Source: Vanilla planifolia
Lineage: Eukaryota; Streptophyta; Magnoliopsida; Asparagales; Orchidaceae
Reading direction: 5' to 3'
DNA length: 64,000 nt
NCBI GenBank assembly: GCA_023846275.1
Contig: CM043874.1
Coordinates: 29,423,630-29,487,629 of the forward strand
Shown here: piece after piece, positions 21,401 through 29,718 of the stretch
Numbering within the stretch: position 1 is the stretch's first letter
Layout: each line of letters starts with the position of its first letter
The notes under the pieces: generated by a model
Database searches by the model: none
What the model was told of the DNA's origin: nothing
The model's input: the letters and a program-made list of their open reading frames with translations, nothing else
Translations under genes and position numbers: made by a program

Positions 21401-23501
21401 TTTTTTCAAGTAGGAAGGATGATGTATTCCTATTTATGAAAATCTACATTTGCCAGTTTGCTTTCTTATTAATAACCACAAGTAATATTCTTGGCTTGAA
21501 ATACCAAAGAATGTGTGAAACATGGTATCCTAGATCTATACATCAAATTCTTGAACTGAACTTCCATCATGATACTACAAATTGTTTAATATAAATTCAT
21601 CTTATCCTCCGAATTTGAATCTGTAATGTACTTTATGTAGTATTCTGCATTTGCTTCGGAAGTCCAATTAGGCCGTGGAAAGGTACCTGTTGCAGACTAT
21701 CACGTGGTTGAGTATGCTAGAGATGGGTCAAAGGTGGTTAACTCATGTTTGGAAGATCAATCTCGAAGTTGTTATTCCTTTTGCATGTGTCCTGGAGGAC
21801 AGGTATACGTTAACACTGCAGTCTCTTTTGAGCAAAGCCATTTTTGGTCTTCCCAAAATTTTATCAAGTTGCCTTATTTCAAGCATGTGTTTGTGACAGG
21901 TTGTGCTAACCAGCACAAACCCAGAAGAGATCTGCATCAACGGCATGTCATTCTCACGTCGTTCGTCTAGATGGGCTAATGCAGCGCTTGTTGTGACCGT
22001 GTCGTCTAATGACTTCGATTCTTTTAGTGATGGGCCTTTATGTGGGGTTGAGTTTCAGGTGGTTTCATTCTTCTTTGAATGGTTGAATGGCATAGTTCAT
22101 TTATTTGTTTTGCCTTCTTCGATCTTCTTTGCTTCTTGCCCTTCCCCCTTTAGTGCCTTTTTTGTTATTTGGAACAGAGATATTACGAGAGAAAAGCAGC
22201 TTTGATGGGTGGAGGAAATTTTGTTGTGCCTGCACAGACTGTGGCTGATTTTGTCGATGGCAAATTATCGTGTTAGACTTCGCATCGATAAGTTTTTAAC
22301 TAAACTTTACTGAAATTTATGCTTATGCAATATGCTGCAGCTTAGTTTGTGTGAAATTTTTTAGTTTTGCTTCTTGTTGAGTTTTTTCTTTTATTTTATT
22401 ACAGTGACTTCTCTTCCACAGTCGAGCTACAGATTAGGTGTTAGACCTTCAAATCTTCATGAACTGCTTCCTGCTCACATTACCAAAACCCTGCAACACT
22501 CCATTGCACTTTTTGACGAAGAGGTTGTTTATATCTTTAGTTGTTTTATAGTTATGTTTTTTGCTTTGAAGGAAAGTCTTGAAATCATTTCTATGATCCT
22601 GGTGATCTTTGGCAACAGCTTCGTGGTTTTATTAGCACTGATGCTCTTCTCCATGGCGTAGAGGTAAGTTTACTAACTTTTAGTTTAAATTTTTTTTTTT
22701 TGTCATTTTGATAACAGGGAACATGTATTGAATTCAAAATCTTTATAAATTTGCTGTGATGTGAATTTAGCAGTTGTACATTTTAAATGCTAATGCATGC
22801 TTGGTGAATATGAACTCACTAGAAGTTTAATTTGATTGAAAATTATAGAAATAAAATTATCTTTTTTTTTCACAATTTACTTTTGGCATATTTATTTTCA
22901 ATGAATTCATGAAGAATCTTCGTAATATAAGAAATTAATTTATTAAAACTATTTGAACAATTCTGATTGATTTTTCTATGTAGTTTGAATGAAAAATCTT
23001 TAATTTCAAAAGATTTAGAAACCGTTGAATGAAATAAGTTTTAAAAAATTATTTAGAAGACTATTTATTAAGATTTTTGTACTTTTAATTTGTAAAACAA
23101 ACCTGGAACTCAAGGTTTAAAATATTATATGCAAACAATGCCAAGAGTTGTGAAATTGAAGTGAAATCATTTTTTTTTTTTGTTTTTTTTTTTTTTTAAA
23201 TTTTGCATGTCAACTAAATATGCTCGAATCAAGCCTAACTCAAATGATCTTTCCCATCTTCCAGACGAGGACGAGTTCTCCCGTCAGGATTCTTCGCAAT
23301 GCGGAGACCTACGAGAGCATCTCCCTGAGAGGGTTATTCCCAACTGGAGAAGGTGCAGGTTATGCAGGAGGGATAATTAGTGCAGCTGTGGATGGCATGC
23401 TCTGTGGCCTTGCCTTAGCCAAAAACCTGAACCTTATCAAAGGAGATGTTGAGTTCATACTGGGGAAAGCTCAAAAGAACTCTGGCTTTGTCAAATACTA
23501 A
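119..23501 (+). CDS. PDE327: Plastid FAD/NAD(P)-binding oxidoreductase, PDE327-like, 13 exons, 708 aa
   Basis: Joined exons 119-463, 627-689, 1758-2201, 8233-8304, 19605-19730, 19842-20054, 20734-20781, 21641-21802, 21900-22058, 22178-22271, 22405-22523, 22619-22663 and 23265-23501 give one uninterrupted frame of 708 residues, close to the family's usual length of about 700. Residues 1-60 are rich in Ser, Arg and Lys and poor in acidic residues, as in a chloroplast transit peptide. A Rossmann FAD-binding motif GSGPSG lies at 230-235, followed by the acidic residue that ends beta-2 in LIERG (Glu253) and the R-G-R-D segment. Other family blocks are GGAGTWSDGKL (285-295), AVGHSARD (396-403), FCMCPGG (484-490) and GEGAGYAGG (658-666), the last being the C-terminal FAD-contacting segment. 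Family knowledge: Arabidopsis loss of this protein is reported to be pigment-defective; the substrate is not established. Every intron is GT-AG, and two carry retrotransposon fossils. The frame looks intact and probably functional. Confidence 0.93.
627..689 (+). CDS. PDE327: Exon 2 (residues 116-136)
   Basis: This 63-bp exon encodes 21 residues, beginning VAAMLPMEAF and ending KSFDARK. It is flanked by a TGATCAG acceptor and a GTCAGT donor and is phase 0 at both ends. It is too short to appear as an open reading frame of its own and was placed from the homology of the encoded block. It continues the conserved N-terminal domain that precedes the FAD-binding fold. Confidence 0.9.
1446..1653 (+). 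repeat. Tandem duplication, 2 x 104 bp, in intron 2
   Basis: Two head-to-tail copies (about 1446-1549 and 1550-1653) differ at only two or three positions. The unit starts AAAAATTCAT and includes the words TTGATGCGTGATA and ACAATGTGTAGC. The near identity indicates a recent slippage or unequal-exchange event. It lies 100 bp or more upstream of the exon 3 acceptor and does not touch coding sequence. Confidence 0.9.
1758..2201 (+). CDS. PDE327: Exon 3: Rossmann FAD-binding motif (residues 137-284)
   Basis: This is the largest exon, with 148 codons and phase 0 at both ends (acceptor GTGACAG, donor GAG|GTGTGT). It encodes the end of the N-terminal domain (VYIVDMDIKALLNLEPRSW region) and the dinucleotide-binding beta-alpha-beta unit. 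The latter comprises a hydrophobic beta-1 strand, GSGPSG at 230-235, a helix, and LIERG at 251-255. It ends in the conserved NFCFGE block that exon 4 continues with GGAGTW. The frame runs past the donor into intron 3 until 2243, but that tail is not homologous. Confidence 0.95.
2535..3075 (-). repeat. 3' LTR of the intron 3 copia fossil
   Basis: The stretch aligns in order with the right-hand LTR through the blocks AAAATCCAAATTCA, TAGGGTT, the CATTAGAGCA word and AGAAGCCATGTCA. Both edges are estimates because the LTRs are heavily diverged. Confidence 0.55.
7338..7920 (-). repeat. 5' LTR of the intron 3 copia fossil
   Basis: The inner edge begins TGTTGAGAG on the plus strand, next to the primer-binding site. 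The outer edge, near the block CCATACTATAAACTTTAGC, is less certain and may shift by tens of bases. The pair LTR lies at about 2535-3075. Confidence 0.65.
8233..8304 (+). CDS. PDE327: Exon 4 (residues 285-308)
   Basis: This 72-bp exon encodes GGAGTWSDGKLVTRIG and eight further residues. It is phase 0 at both ends, with acceptor CTGCAG|GGTGGT and donor GCT|GTAAAA. The G-G-A-G-T-W-S-D-G-K-L block is a hallmark of this oxidoreductase family and completes the FGE motif of exon 3. It is an isolated exon between a 6.0-kb and an 11.3-kb intron, so it is easily missed by gene callers. Confidence 0.93.
8540..8800. repeat. MITE-like AT-rich stretch with two imperfect hairpins
   Basis: Two imperfect palindromes lie 65 bp apart. 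The first, 8608-8650, pairs ATATCACTCAAATTTAAATG with its near reverse complement ending GGGTGATAT. The second, 8716-8764, pairs GATGACATTGA with TCAATATCATC around a TAAATA...TATTTA core. Such clustered AT palindromes are common in miniature inverted-repeat elements, but I cannot define terminal repeats or a target duplication, so the class is a guess. Confidence 0.4.
10070..10794 (-). repeat. Left LTR of the nested element, with GC-rich core
   Basis: The LTR begins TGTCTGTGAG and ends TGATCA. Its segment 10370-10690 is strikingly GC-rich against an AT-rich background and is full of GCATGC-type words, with a G-box core CACGTG at 10529-10534. The antisense open frames seen here are a by-product of this base composition. 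Confidence 0.75.
12578..13264 (-). repeat. Right LTR of the nested element, with GC-rich core
   Basis: The partner of the 10070-10794 LTR, beginning TGTTTGTGAA and ending TGATCA. It also has a GC-rich core (about 12890-13180), with a CACGTG at 13056-13061. The two cores differ considerably in sequence while keeping the same kind of composition. Confidence 0.75.
15150..19604. other. Right part of intron 4, largely unassigned
   Basis: This 4.4-kb stretch contains no exon or retrotransposon domain that I can recognise. The segment 15150-15660 may be leader or LTR of the gypsy fossil to its left. The segment 17040-17850 has a more balanced composition than its surroundings and contains an open frame of 90 codons at 17568-17840, whose product resembles nothing I know. 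Segment 18040-19604 is T-rich and looks like ordinary intron. Confidence 0.5.
19605..19730 (+). CDS. PDE327: Exon 5 (residues 309-350)
   Basis: This 126-bp exon encodes 42 residues, VMKTLVRFGAPSKILLDGKP followed by HLGTDRLIKILRNFREHLMG and a final LG. Acceptor is TTCTCAG|GTCATG and donor GGT|GTGAGT. It is phase 0 at both ends. The VRFGAP and KPHLGTD words are conserved in the family and confirm the frame after the 11-kb intron. Confidence 0.94.
19842..20054 (+). CDS. PDE327: Exon 6 with the AVGHSARD block (residues 351-421)
   Basis: The exon is 213 bp and phase 0 at both ends (acceptor AATGAAG|GTCAAC, donor TCC|GTGAGT). It follows a 111-bp intron 5. It encodes VNIKFGTRLDDLIV, a variable Cys/Ser-rich segment, and DAVVLAVGHSARD at about residues 391-403, which is the second nucleotide-binding half typical of this fold. 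The open frame extends upstream and downstream of the exon by chance. Confidence 0.94.
20055..20733 (+). other. Intron 6 (679 bp) with a 58-bp tandem duplication
   Basis: The donor is GTGAGT and the acceptor AAATAG. Beginning 20 bp inside the intron, a 58-bp unit is repeated head to tail (20076-20133 and 20134-20191) with two differences; the unit contains TGTGTGCTATATTAATAA. The rest is T-rich intron without recognisable elements. Confidence 0.85.
20734..20781 (+). CDS. PDE327: Exon 7 (residues 422-437)
   Basis: This 48-bp exon encodes VGLRIEHPQELINKIQ, one of the best-conserved short blocks of the family. The acceptor is AATAG|GTTGGC and the donor CAG|GTGCGT, with phase 0 at both ends. It follows exon 6 directly in the homologous protein (PKNFS then VGLRIEHP). 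Confidence 0.94.
20782..21640 (+). other. Intron 7 (859 bp)
   Basis: The donor is GTGCGT and the acceptor TTATGTAG. The sequence is T-rich, and I see no repeat or mobile element in it. The open frame at 21364-21594 lies wholly within it and has no family match. Confidence 0.85.
21641..21802 (+). CDS. PDE327: Exon 8 with the FCMCPGG block (residues 438-491)
   Basis: This 162-bp exon encodes 54 residues from YSAFASEVQLGRGKVPVADY to SFCMCPGGQ. The C-M-C-P-G-G motif at 484-490 is a diagnostic segment of the family, in or near the catalytic region. The acceptor is TATGTAG|TATTCT and the donor CAG|GTATAC; phase 0 at both ends. Intron 8 (21803-21899) is only 97 bp. Confidence 0.94.
21900..22058 (+). 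CDS. PDE327: Exon 9 (residues 492-544)
   Basis: The exon is 159 bp and phase 0 at both ends (acceptor GACAG|GTTGTG, donor CAG|GTGGTT). It encodes VVLTSTNPEEICINGMSFSR, then RSSRWANAALVVTV and GVEFQ. The S-R-R-S-S-R-W-A-N-A block is conserved in the family. Intron 9 (22059-22177) is 119 bp. Confidence 0.94.
22178..22271 (+). CDS. PDE327: Exon 10 (residues 545-575 plus one base)
   Basis: The exon encodes RYYERKAALMGGGNFVVPAQ and TVADFVDGKLS, then donates one base to the next codon. The acceptor is GAACAG|AGATAT and the donor TCGT|GTTAGA. This is the only junction not in phase 0. The donor is weak but is the only nearby GT that keeps the frame with exon 11 (KLS-L-TSLPQSSYR). Intron 10 (22272-22404) is 133 bp. 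Confidence 0.85.
22405..22523 (+). CDS. PDE327: Exon 11 (residues 576-615)
   Basis: The exon starts with two bases that complete a Leu codon and encodes TSLPQSSYRLGVRPSNLHEL, LPAHITKTLQHSIALFDEE. Acceptor is ATTACAG|TGACTT and donor GAG|GTTGTT. The SSYRLGV and LHELLPAHIT words are conserved. Another CAG lies 17 bp further in (ending 22421), but using it would break the frame with exon 10. Confidence 0.9.
22619..22663 (+). CDS. PDE327: Exon 12 (residues 616-630)
   Basis: This 45-bp micro-exon encodes LRGFISTDALLHGVE. The acceptor is GCAACAG|CTTCGT and the donor GAG|GTAAGT, which is close to consensus. It is phase 0 at both ends and lies 95 bp after exon 11. It was placed from the family continuity ALLHGVE followed by TRTSSPVR in exon 13. 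Confidence 0.92.
22664..23264 (+). other. Intron 12 (601 bp)
   Basis: The donor is GTAAGT and the acceptor CTTCCAG. It is strongly T-rich, with long T-runs at about 23170-23198 serving as an extended polypyrimidine region well upstream of the acceptor. No repeat or mobile element is recognised. Confidence 0.85.
23265..23501 (+). CDS. PDE327: Exon 13: C-terminal FAD-contacting domain and stop (residues 631-708)
   Basis: The last exon encodes 78 residues and TAA. It opens with TRTSSPVRI, continues through YESISLRGLFPTGEGAGYAG at about 650-665, then GIISAAVDG, and ends GFVKY. The G-E-G-A-G-Y-A-G-G segment is the C-terminal flavin-contacting loop found in COG2509-type proteins. A predicted open frame starting at 23220 extends upstream into intron 12 by chance. 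Confidence 0.95.
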   Translation, partial: TRTSSPVRILRNAETYESISLRGLFPTGEGAGYAGGIISAAVDGMLCGLALAKNLNLIKGDVEFILGKAQKNSGFVKY

Positions 23502-23640
23502 ACATCATGGCTTTTCTTCTTTCATTTTTCTATTCCTGTTATGCTTCATCCTGAAGTGAAAAATCGATTGAGGGTAAGCTAGTTATCCATTTAATATGTA
23601 AGATCATATGATAAAAATAAATGTTACAGTAAACAATATG
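23502..23640 (+). terminator. 3' UTR with a probable polyadenylation signal
   Basis: After the TAA the sequence stays T-rich. A canonical AATAAA occurs at 23616-23621, about 115 bp past the stop, a plausible distance for a plant near-upstream element. The cleavage site itself cannot be set from sequence. Confidence 0.5.
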
Positions 23641-26600
23641 ACGTCTCCTTTAAATTATGATATCTCTAGAATTTGAAATACTTAGGATAAAACGAGATAT
23701 GTAAATTTCAAATAAAACTATAGAGAGTGTTGGTTTCTGTTATTACAATGCATCTCAAAGCTTGAGCATGAAATGGAGTGACACCCAAAAGATATATATA
23801 TATTTTTTAATTGTTTTATATTTAAGCCAATTTCAATTGTTTTTATGTTTATCAATCCCAATTTTGCTTAATGTTGTACCTATGGTTCTCATTTAGTTTT
23901 ACCTTTTTATATCATTAATTTTTCTTGTATCATGATTATCCCATTATTACATACTAATTATTGTTCAGTTTAGAATAGAATAGAGAAGGATTTATAATTT
24001 TTCATCTTCAATAATACAAATAATGTCACATTAGCATACTACTCATAAGAAGCATCGCAATATTACAAATAGTCATGTCAATCACTTGCACTTGTAGTTA
24101 ATATAATTTATCATAAATTTAACCAACTTATATATTTTAATATTTTCTTCTTTTTCTTGACTTTCATGTTATTAAAAAATTAATTTATTAATATTTTATA
24201 ATTTAATTATGTAATAGACACTTTTCTTCGTTTTTCTTTCCCTTGAAGTTCTTTGTAAAAATCAAACCCTCATATTAATTGGATGGCCAATCAAACCCCA
24301 TTTTCTTAATATTTTTGTTTCATTCTTTGAATATTACTCTTTTAATATTGTTTCCTCTCAACTTCTTCAATTTTGAACCCTAAAATAACTTCTAAATCTT
24401 CACATAAGCCTCCATCCTTAATTTTCTTTTATAAGTTTCTTTGGAGTGCCTTTCATTGTAGTATCATTTTCAATCATAAAAAAATGTATGTATTTAAGAA
24501 CAAGGAATTTATATTGGTACTTTCTTACACTCAAAATGTTCCAATTTAATAATATTTATAAAGTGGGCATACATTACAAGAAGTGACTAAGGTGTGATAT
24601 TTGGAAAACCTTAATTTTTTGTGATGAAATCAATGAATACCTTGGAATTGATGTGAAGCACCATGCATGAGTCATAAATAGCTAAGTAGTAATAAATGTA
24701 TGGAAATAAATAACATAAAGATTTTTAGGTTTTTCTTCCAACTATTACCACCTTTCTTTCCCAAACACAAAAATAAAGCATCCCTATCATAATATCTTTA
24801 GCAAAAGAGGATGAAATAAACATATACAACAATCTCAAGGAAATATACACCCACACCAAACACCTATAATACTAAAAGTGGGTCACACCAGTACAAAATC
24901 CTACACACAACTCTTGAATCATAAGAGCCAAAAAAAAAAAATAAATAAAGAATTACAATACAAATAAAAATAAAAAGAAAATAATCTAAATAAGAGTAAA
25001 AAAATTTGGTAGCAAACTCTATGGCACAACATGAAGATTCATGTGATGTTTGACCTCAAGAAACCCAAGAAGAAAATGTTATGCACATGAATTTTTGACC
25101 TCAAACATATGAAAGTTAATGTATAAACATGATATTAAAGCAATTACTATAAATGATCCTATTAGCATAATGCTTGAAATGTATAAGCTTAAGTGAGTTG
25201 ATATTCAAATGATTCAAAACTTAAATAATAACATGAAATAGATATTTCTAATATGGTTCACATGCTATCCATAGATTTATACTATGAGTGAAAATATTTA
25301 TCCTATAAGACATTGAATTGGTCTTGTTGAATTAAGCTTTTAAACCCTATGATTCAATCCACTCAATCCAAAATCTATTCAAATTTACAACACTAATGTG
25401 ACTTTCATTGTTTTGTGTCACATTAGAGAATATTTCAACATATAAGAGGATGGAATGCCATGCATGAACATACAATCAAATACTTTAGAGGGAAGTCAAA
25501 TTGTGAGACTACTTATAAGTTAAGGAACTTTTGGAAGCTTAGGTCCGCACATCACACACCACATTGTACAACTTAATAGAACAAGAATCAGATAGCAATT
25601 AAAATGCTAAATCACTAAAATTGAATCACATGCCTAAAGTGGTAATGTTGAAAGGGATCATGGAAGTATAAGCAAGAGCTAAACATGAGTAATTAAGACA
25701 AAATAATCCATCATATAATCATAGAATTCGACAAGGTGAAGTGTTTCTTGATATAAATTGCGAATGACAACTACTATAAAGGGGGATAAATTATAATTTT
25801 AAATCAATAGTTAAGAAAATATTTCTATGAAATGATTTTTTTAAACAAAGTAAAATTAAAAAAATAACTAAATAAAGAAACAACAAATTTGAACCAAAAA
25901 ATAAAAAATAAAAAAGTGCGTATAAAAAAGTTATAAGTGGTTCAACTTAATTAGTGACTATATCTATTCTCAACCTACCTGATTAGACTTCTACTAATCG
26001 CTCCCCTTCTTTATAACAAGTAGAGATAAATTATATACAATAAGGTGCTTAGAGAAGACACTTAAAATAATAACCACTTATAATTAAATTACAAGAATAA
26101 ACTTTTTATGATTTAGCACATACAAAGTCTTATACCTTAAATCATTTTCAACAAATATGGCACAAAATACATGCAAAAGATGTCACCTATATAAACAGTA
26201 AGAAGTAAAGTGTAGATGAGTAGCTAAAGTATTGTAAAGTCAATACAATTTTTACAACTAAAATGATAATGAATTTCTCAATTTACCTGTTAGTTCAACT
26301 TTTTACTTTCAAGTTCTTGATTTTGTAATGTGAATCATTAATCAATTCTTCTAGAAATCAATATTTTTATATTAGAAAAAATCCTTTATTATTAAACTTG
26401 TAAAGATAAATTTGCATTTATTTATATATAGCATTTTTTTATCCACTAATGATAGGATATGGTCATATTAATACAATATATTAGTCATATATATCCAACC
26501 AATATTAAACTTGTATACTTAACCAATCCTAAGAGAAAATAAATGGTATACTTGTATGAAGAAATCTTTATACTCATATGATGCCAAGGAAAACTCTATT

Positions 26601-27318
26601 CTTAGAAATCAAACAACACACACACGATGCTAACTTTTTGTTCCAATTCATGCATCTAACAAATTATTTATTTAGCAGTTGCAATTTTATGATGGAGATA
26701 TTATATCCTGTGATGTTATGACAACTTAAAACTTTAGTCAAGAATTTAACCTAGAAAACAAATTGTCCAAGTATGATTGTGAACATCATATTATATAACC
26801 AATAGGCAATGAACAACATGACTTGATTTAAGCAATTTTCAGCTAGATTTTCCAAACTAGAGGCTCAATTTAAACTTATAACAACTTGTAAAAAATATTA
26901 CTAAGGTCTTAATCTAGTTCTAGAGATCTTAATAACTTAAGATGAGATTTAATAAGAGAAGGCATTAGTTAAAGTATGTAATGCAATCCTAATTATGTCA
27001 CTTTTACAAAGGATAAGGGTTTAACATTTCAACCTAATAATTGAGTAGAAATGAATAACTCCATGTGAATTAGCCACGCCATAGAGAGCTTCGTTCATAG
27101 CTCCATAATCTGAAGATTGAGCCACCAGGGGTAACGATCTTCAATATTCATCCACTTCAAATACAAGATCCTTTCTCTAAATAATAAGCCAACTTTAATC
27201 AAGAGTCTTTAGATAAAATCTACACTCAAAGTCTAAACTACATATTGACAAAATTAAAATAGTTATTAGTAATAAACAACTTAATTTTGTGATCATTATC
27301 CTTAAGAGTACAATTATT
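23641..27318. other. Intergenic AT-rich sequence, unassigned
   Basis: No host exon, RNA gene or protein domain is recognisable here. Composition is very AT-rich throughout. A short module, AAGTGGTTCAACTTA followed by a run ending near TATTCTCAACC, occurs at about 25935-25975 and recurs in altered form elsewhere in the window. The stretch just before 27319 abuts the LTR of a gypsy fossil. Confidence 0.6.
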
Positions 27319-29718
27319 ATGCCTCACCCAATATCAATCAACACAACCCAATAAAATACATCAATAATACAAATATATCAGGTTAAATCAGAGCACATAA
27401 TATTAAAAAAGAGGATACATGTTAAAAATGAGTGATGGTTGTATAAAAATCCACAATAATCTCAAAATATTCTAACATCAATAAAAACACAGAAAAAAAA
27501 AACATTTATCATACTACATAAAAATGCAAAACTAGTATTGATATAAAAATCTATAATAAATACAAATGTATCCAAACATGTACAATATCCCTCAAACTCA
27601 CCAATTGCATCAGTTTCTTAATTCTTAAGTCTTAAACTATACTCTAAGAATCTTTAATTTAGTGAGTTCCAACATCATATCCTTTAATATAAGTATGAAA
27701 TAAGTACGATATATTTAGTAGACAAACTTTTAGTTATATACAATAAAGAAGTATGACAAACAAATAAAATAACTGAATAATAAAATAGAATAATAAATAA
27801 AAGAATACATGACAGTCTATATAAAAAATATTGTAATAGTGCATATATAGTCATATACATATATATCTAAATCATTATCAATATAAAGTAGTTTTTCTTT
27901 TCTTTCATTTTTACATTTGTTTTATTTTTTACTTTTTTATTTTTTTATTCTTTTTCTTCATACATATTCATTCTTCCTCTAATCCCAAATATTTTTCATG
28001 AGCTTACCCTGATACTTGATGATCTCATGTCATATCTCACCATTATATATCTTAATATTCTAAAATGTCATGAACTTATCTCTTAGTACCATGATACTGG
28101 AGAGTAAAATATCTCATCATCACTAAGTCTTACCCCCTAATGCCAATATTTTATGCTAATAAGAAATTATATTCTTATAATACTAGAGTCTTATTTTTGA
28201 TTACTCATGTCACTTAAGAGTAAAGTATCCCATCATCACTAAATCTCACACCAAAATGCTAACATCCTATGCTAACAAAGATATAAGGTGCTTAAAATGT
28301 TTGAGCTTCATCTTTGAGTACTCATGACACCCAGGAGTAAAGTATCTATCATCATTGATTTAAGAAATCTACATATTTTGAATCCATCTTTGAGTACCAT
28401 GACATCAAGGGTGTGTATATCACATATATCACATCAATCAGGTCATTATTTAGTAAGGTCATGATTTTTCTCAACTTAGATTAGCCTTGTTTTTTTTCCT
28501 TTTATTTTATTTTGTTTATATTTATCTTATCATATATTTTACTTTATAACATTGTAATACTCACACAACTATACATGTGTAGCTGTATACATACATACAT
28601 AAATATATATAATTAATGAATCGTATCAGAGATCGAATAAATGATCTATAGTAAACTTATTCATCAAATAATCGTATTAGTTTGATTAATATTTTGTATT
28701 ATATAATGACTTATTTATATTTTAATATCCAATTATATGATACAATATCACATGTCATATTATACGATCTATGCATGAAGCTAATCAGATAACGAATCAT
28801 ACAGTTGATCTTTATTCCTTCAAAAATCATATTATATAAGTCCAATATATGTTTTGTACCATTTTAATGTCATTTAATGCATAGTACTATATCTCAATCA
28901 TACTAGTCCACTTGACCTATACTTGTATGATAGTTAATATATTTATATAATAAATTTATACCATCATACTACTACAATAAATTGATCACAAAAATATGAT
29001 TTTTAGCTGACTCACTTTTCACACTTATCTAAAAAGTAGTCTAGTCCTTGTTATCATGGTTATACTAGTATGATCCAATCGACTATCTTTTATGATCATT
29101 GCAATCGAAAGCTGTAACAGCTACCAGCCCTTTTTGACTCCACTTGAGCTCATATGTAGCCTTTACTTGGTAATTAAACCAAGTTACACATGCTTTGAGG
29201 AGAACGCTTGAGTAGGATCCTTTTCATTCCATGCTATATCTACAAAATAAGTCAAAACCACTTTTTTCATGTAGGATTCCCTCTTTTTTCAAATCTCTTT
29301 ATTTTTCATAATATATGTCATCACATTCCTTTCCTTCTTCATATCTATCCCTACTCTCTCACTCTCTCCCTCTCACTAGAAGCTTTTCCTAAACACAACA
29401 TTTTAGTCTTGGATAAAGGAGAAACTTATCCTTTTACTAAATAAGAGGATTAAAATAAGCCCATTTTATTTATCTTTTCTTTATAATTTCATAGAAAATT
29501 TAGTTCTCCTACGAAAAGTACAAATTATATATCTAAATATTTCTTACAATTTATCATAATAGTGTACTCAAATATAAAATTCGAACACCACTATTTGACA
29601 CATTTTTTGTGACACTCTCAATTTAATGTATTTTTGTATTTTAGATTTACAATATTTATATTTGGTTTATAAAATATACATTGAGAGGATGTAGAGTTTA
29701 TTAAGTTGGCTGCCATAA
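27319..29718 (-). repeat. 3' LTR (copy A) of the long-LTR gypsy fossil
   Basis: About 2.4 kb. It aligns in order with copies B (33529-35714) and C (53116-56076), from the ATCAATCAACACAA block at its left to the GAGAGGATGTAGAG block near its right end. It is rich in ATGATA and TATCAT words and has a pyrimidine-rich CTCTC tract near 29352-29378. An open frame at 29208-29444 is not a gene. Confidence 0.75.

Noticed and set aside
22405-22421. Alternative acceptor for exon 11 ending at 22421
   Set aside because: It would break the frame with exon 10 and drop the conserved TSLPQ segment.
29208-29444. 78-codon open frame, with a similar 85-codon one at 35222-35479
   Set aside because: They are equivalent stretches of two LTR copies with a CTCTC tract, not genes.
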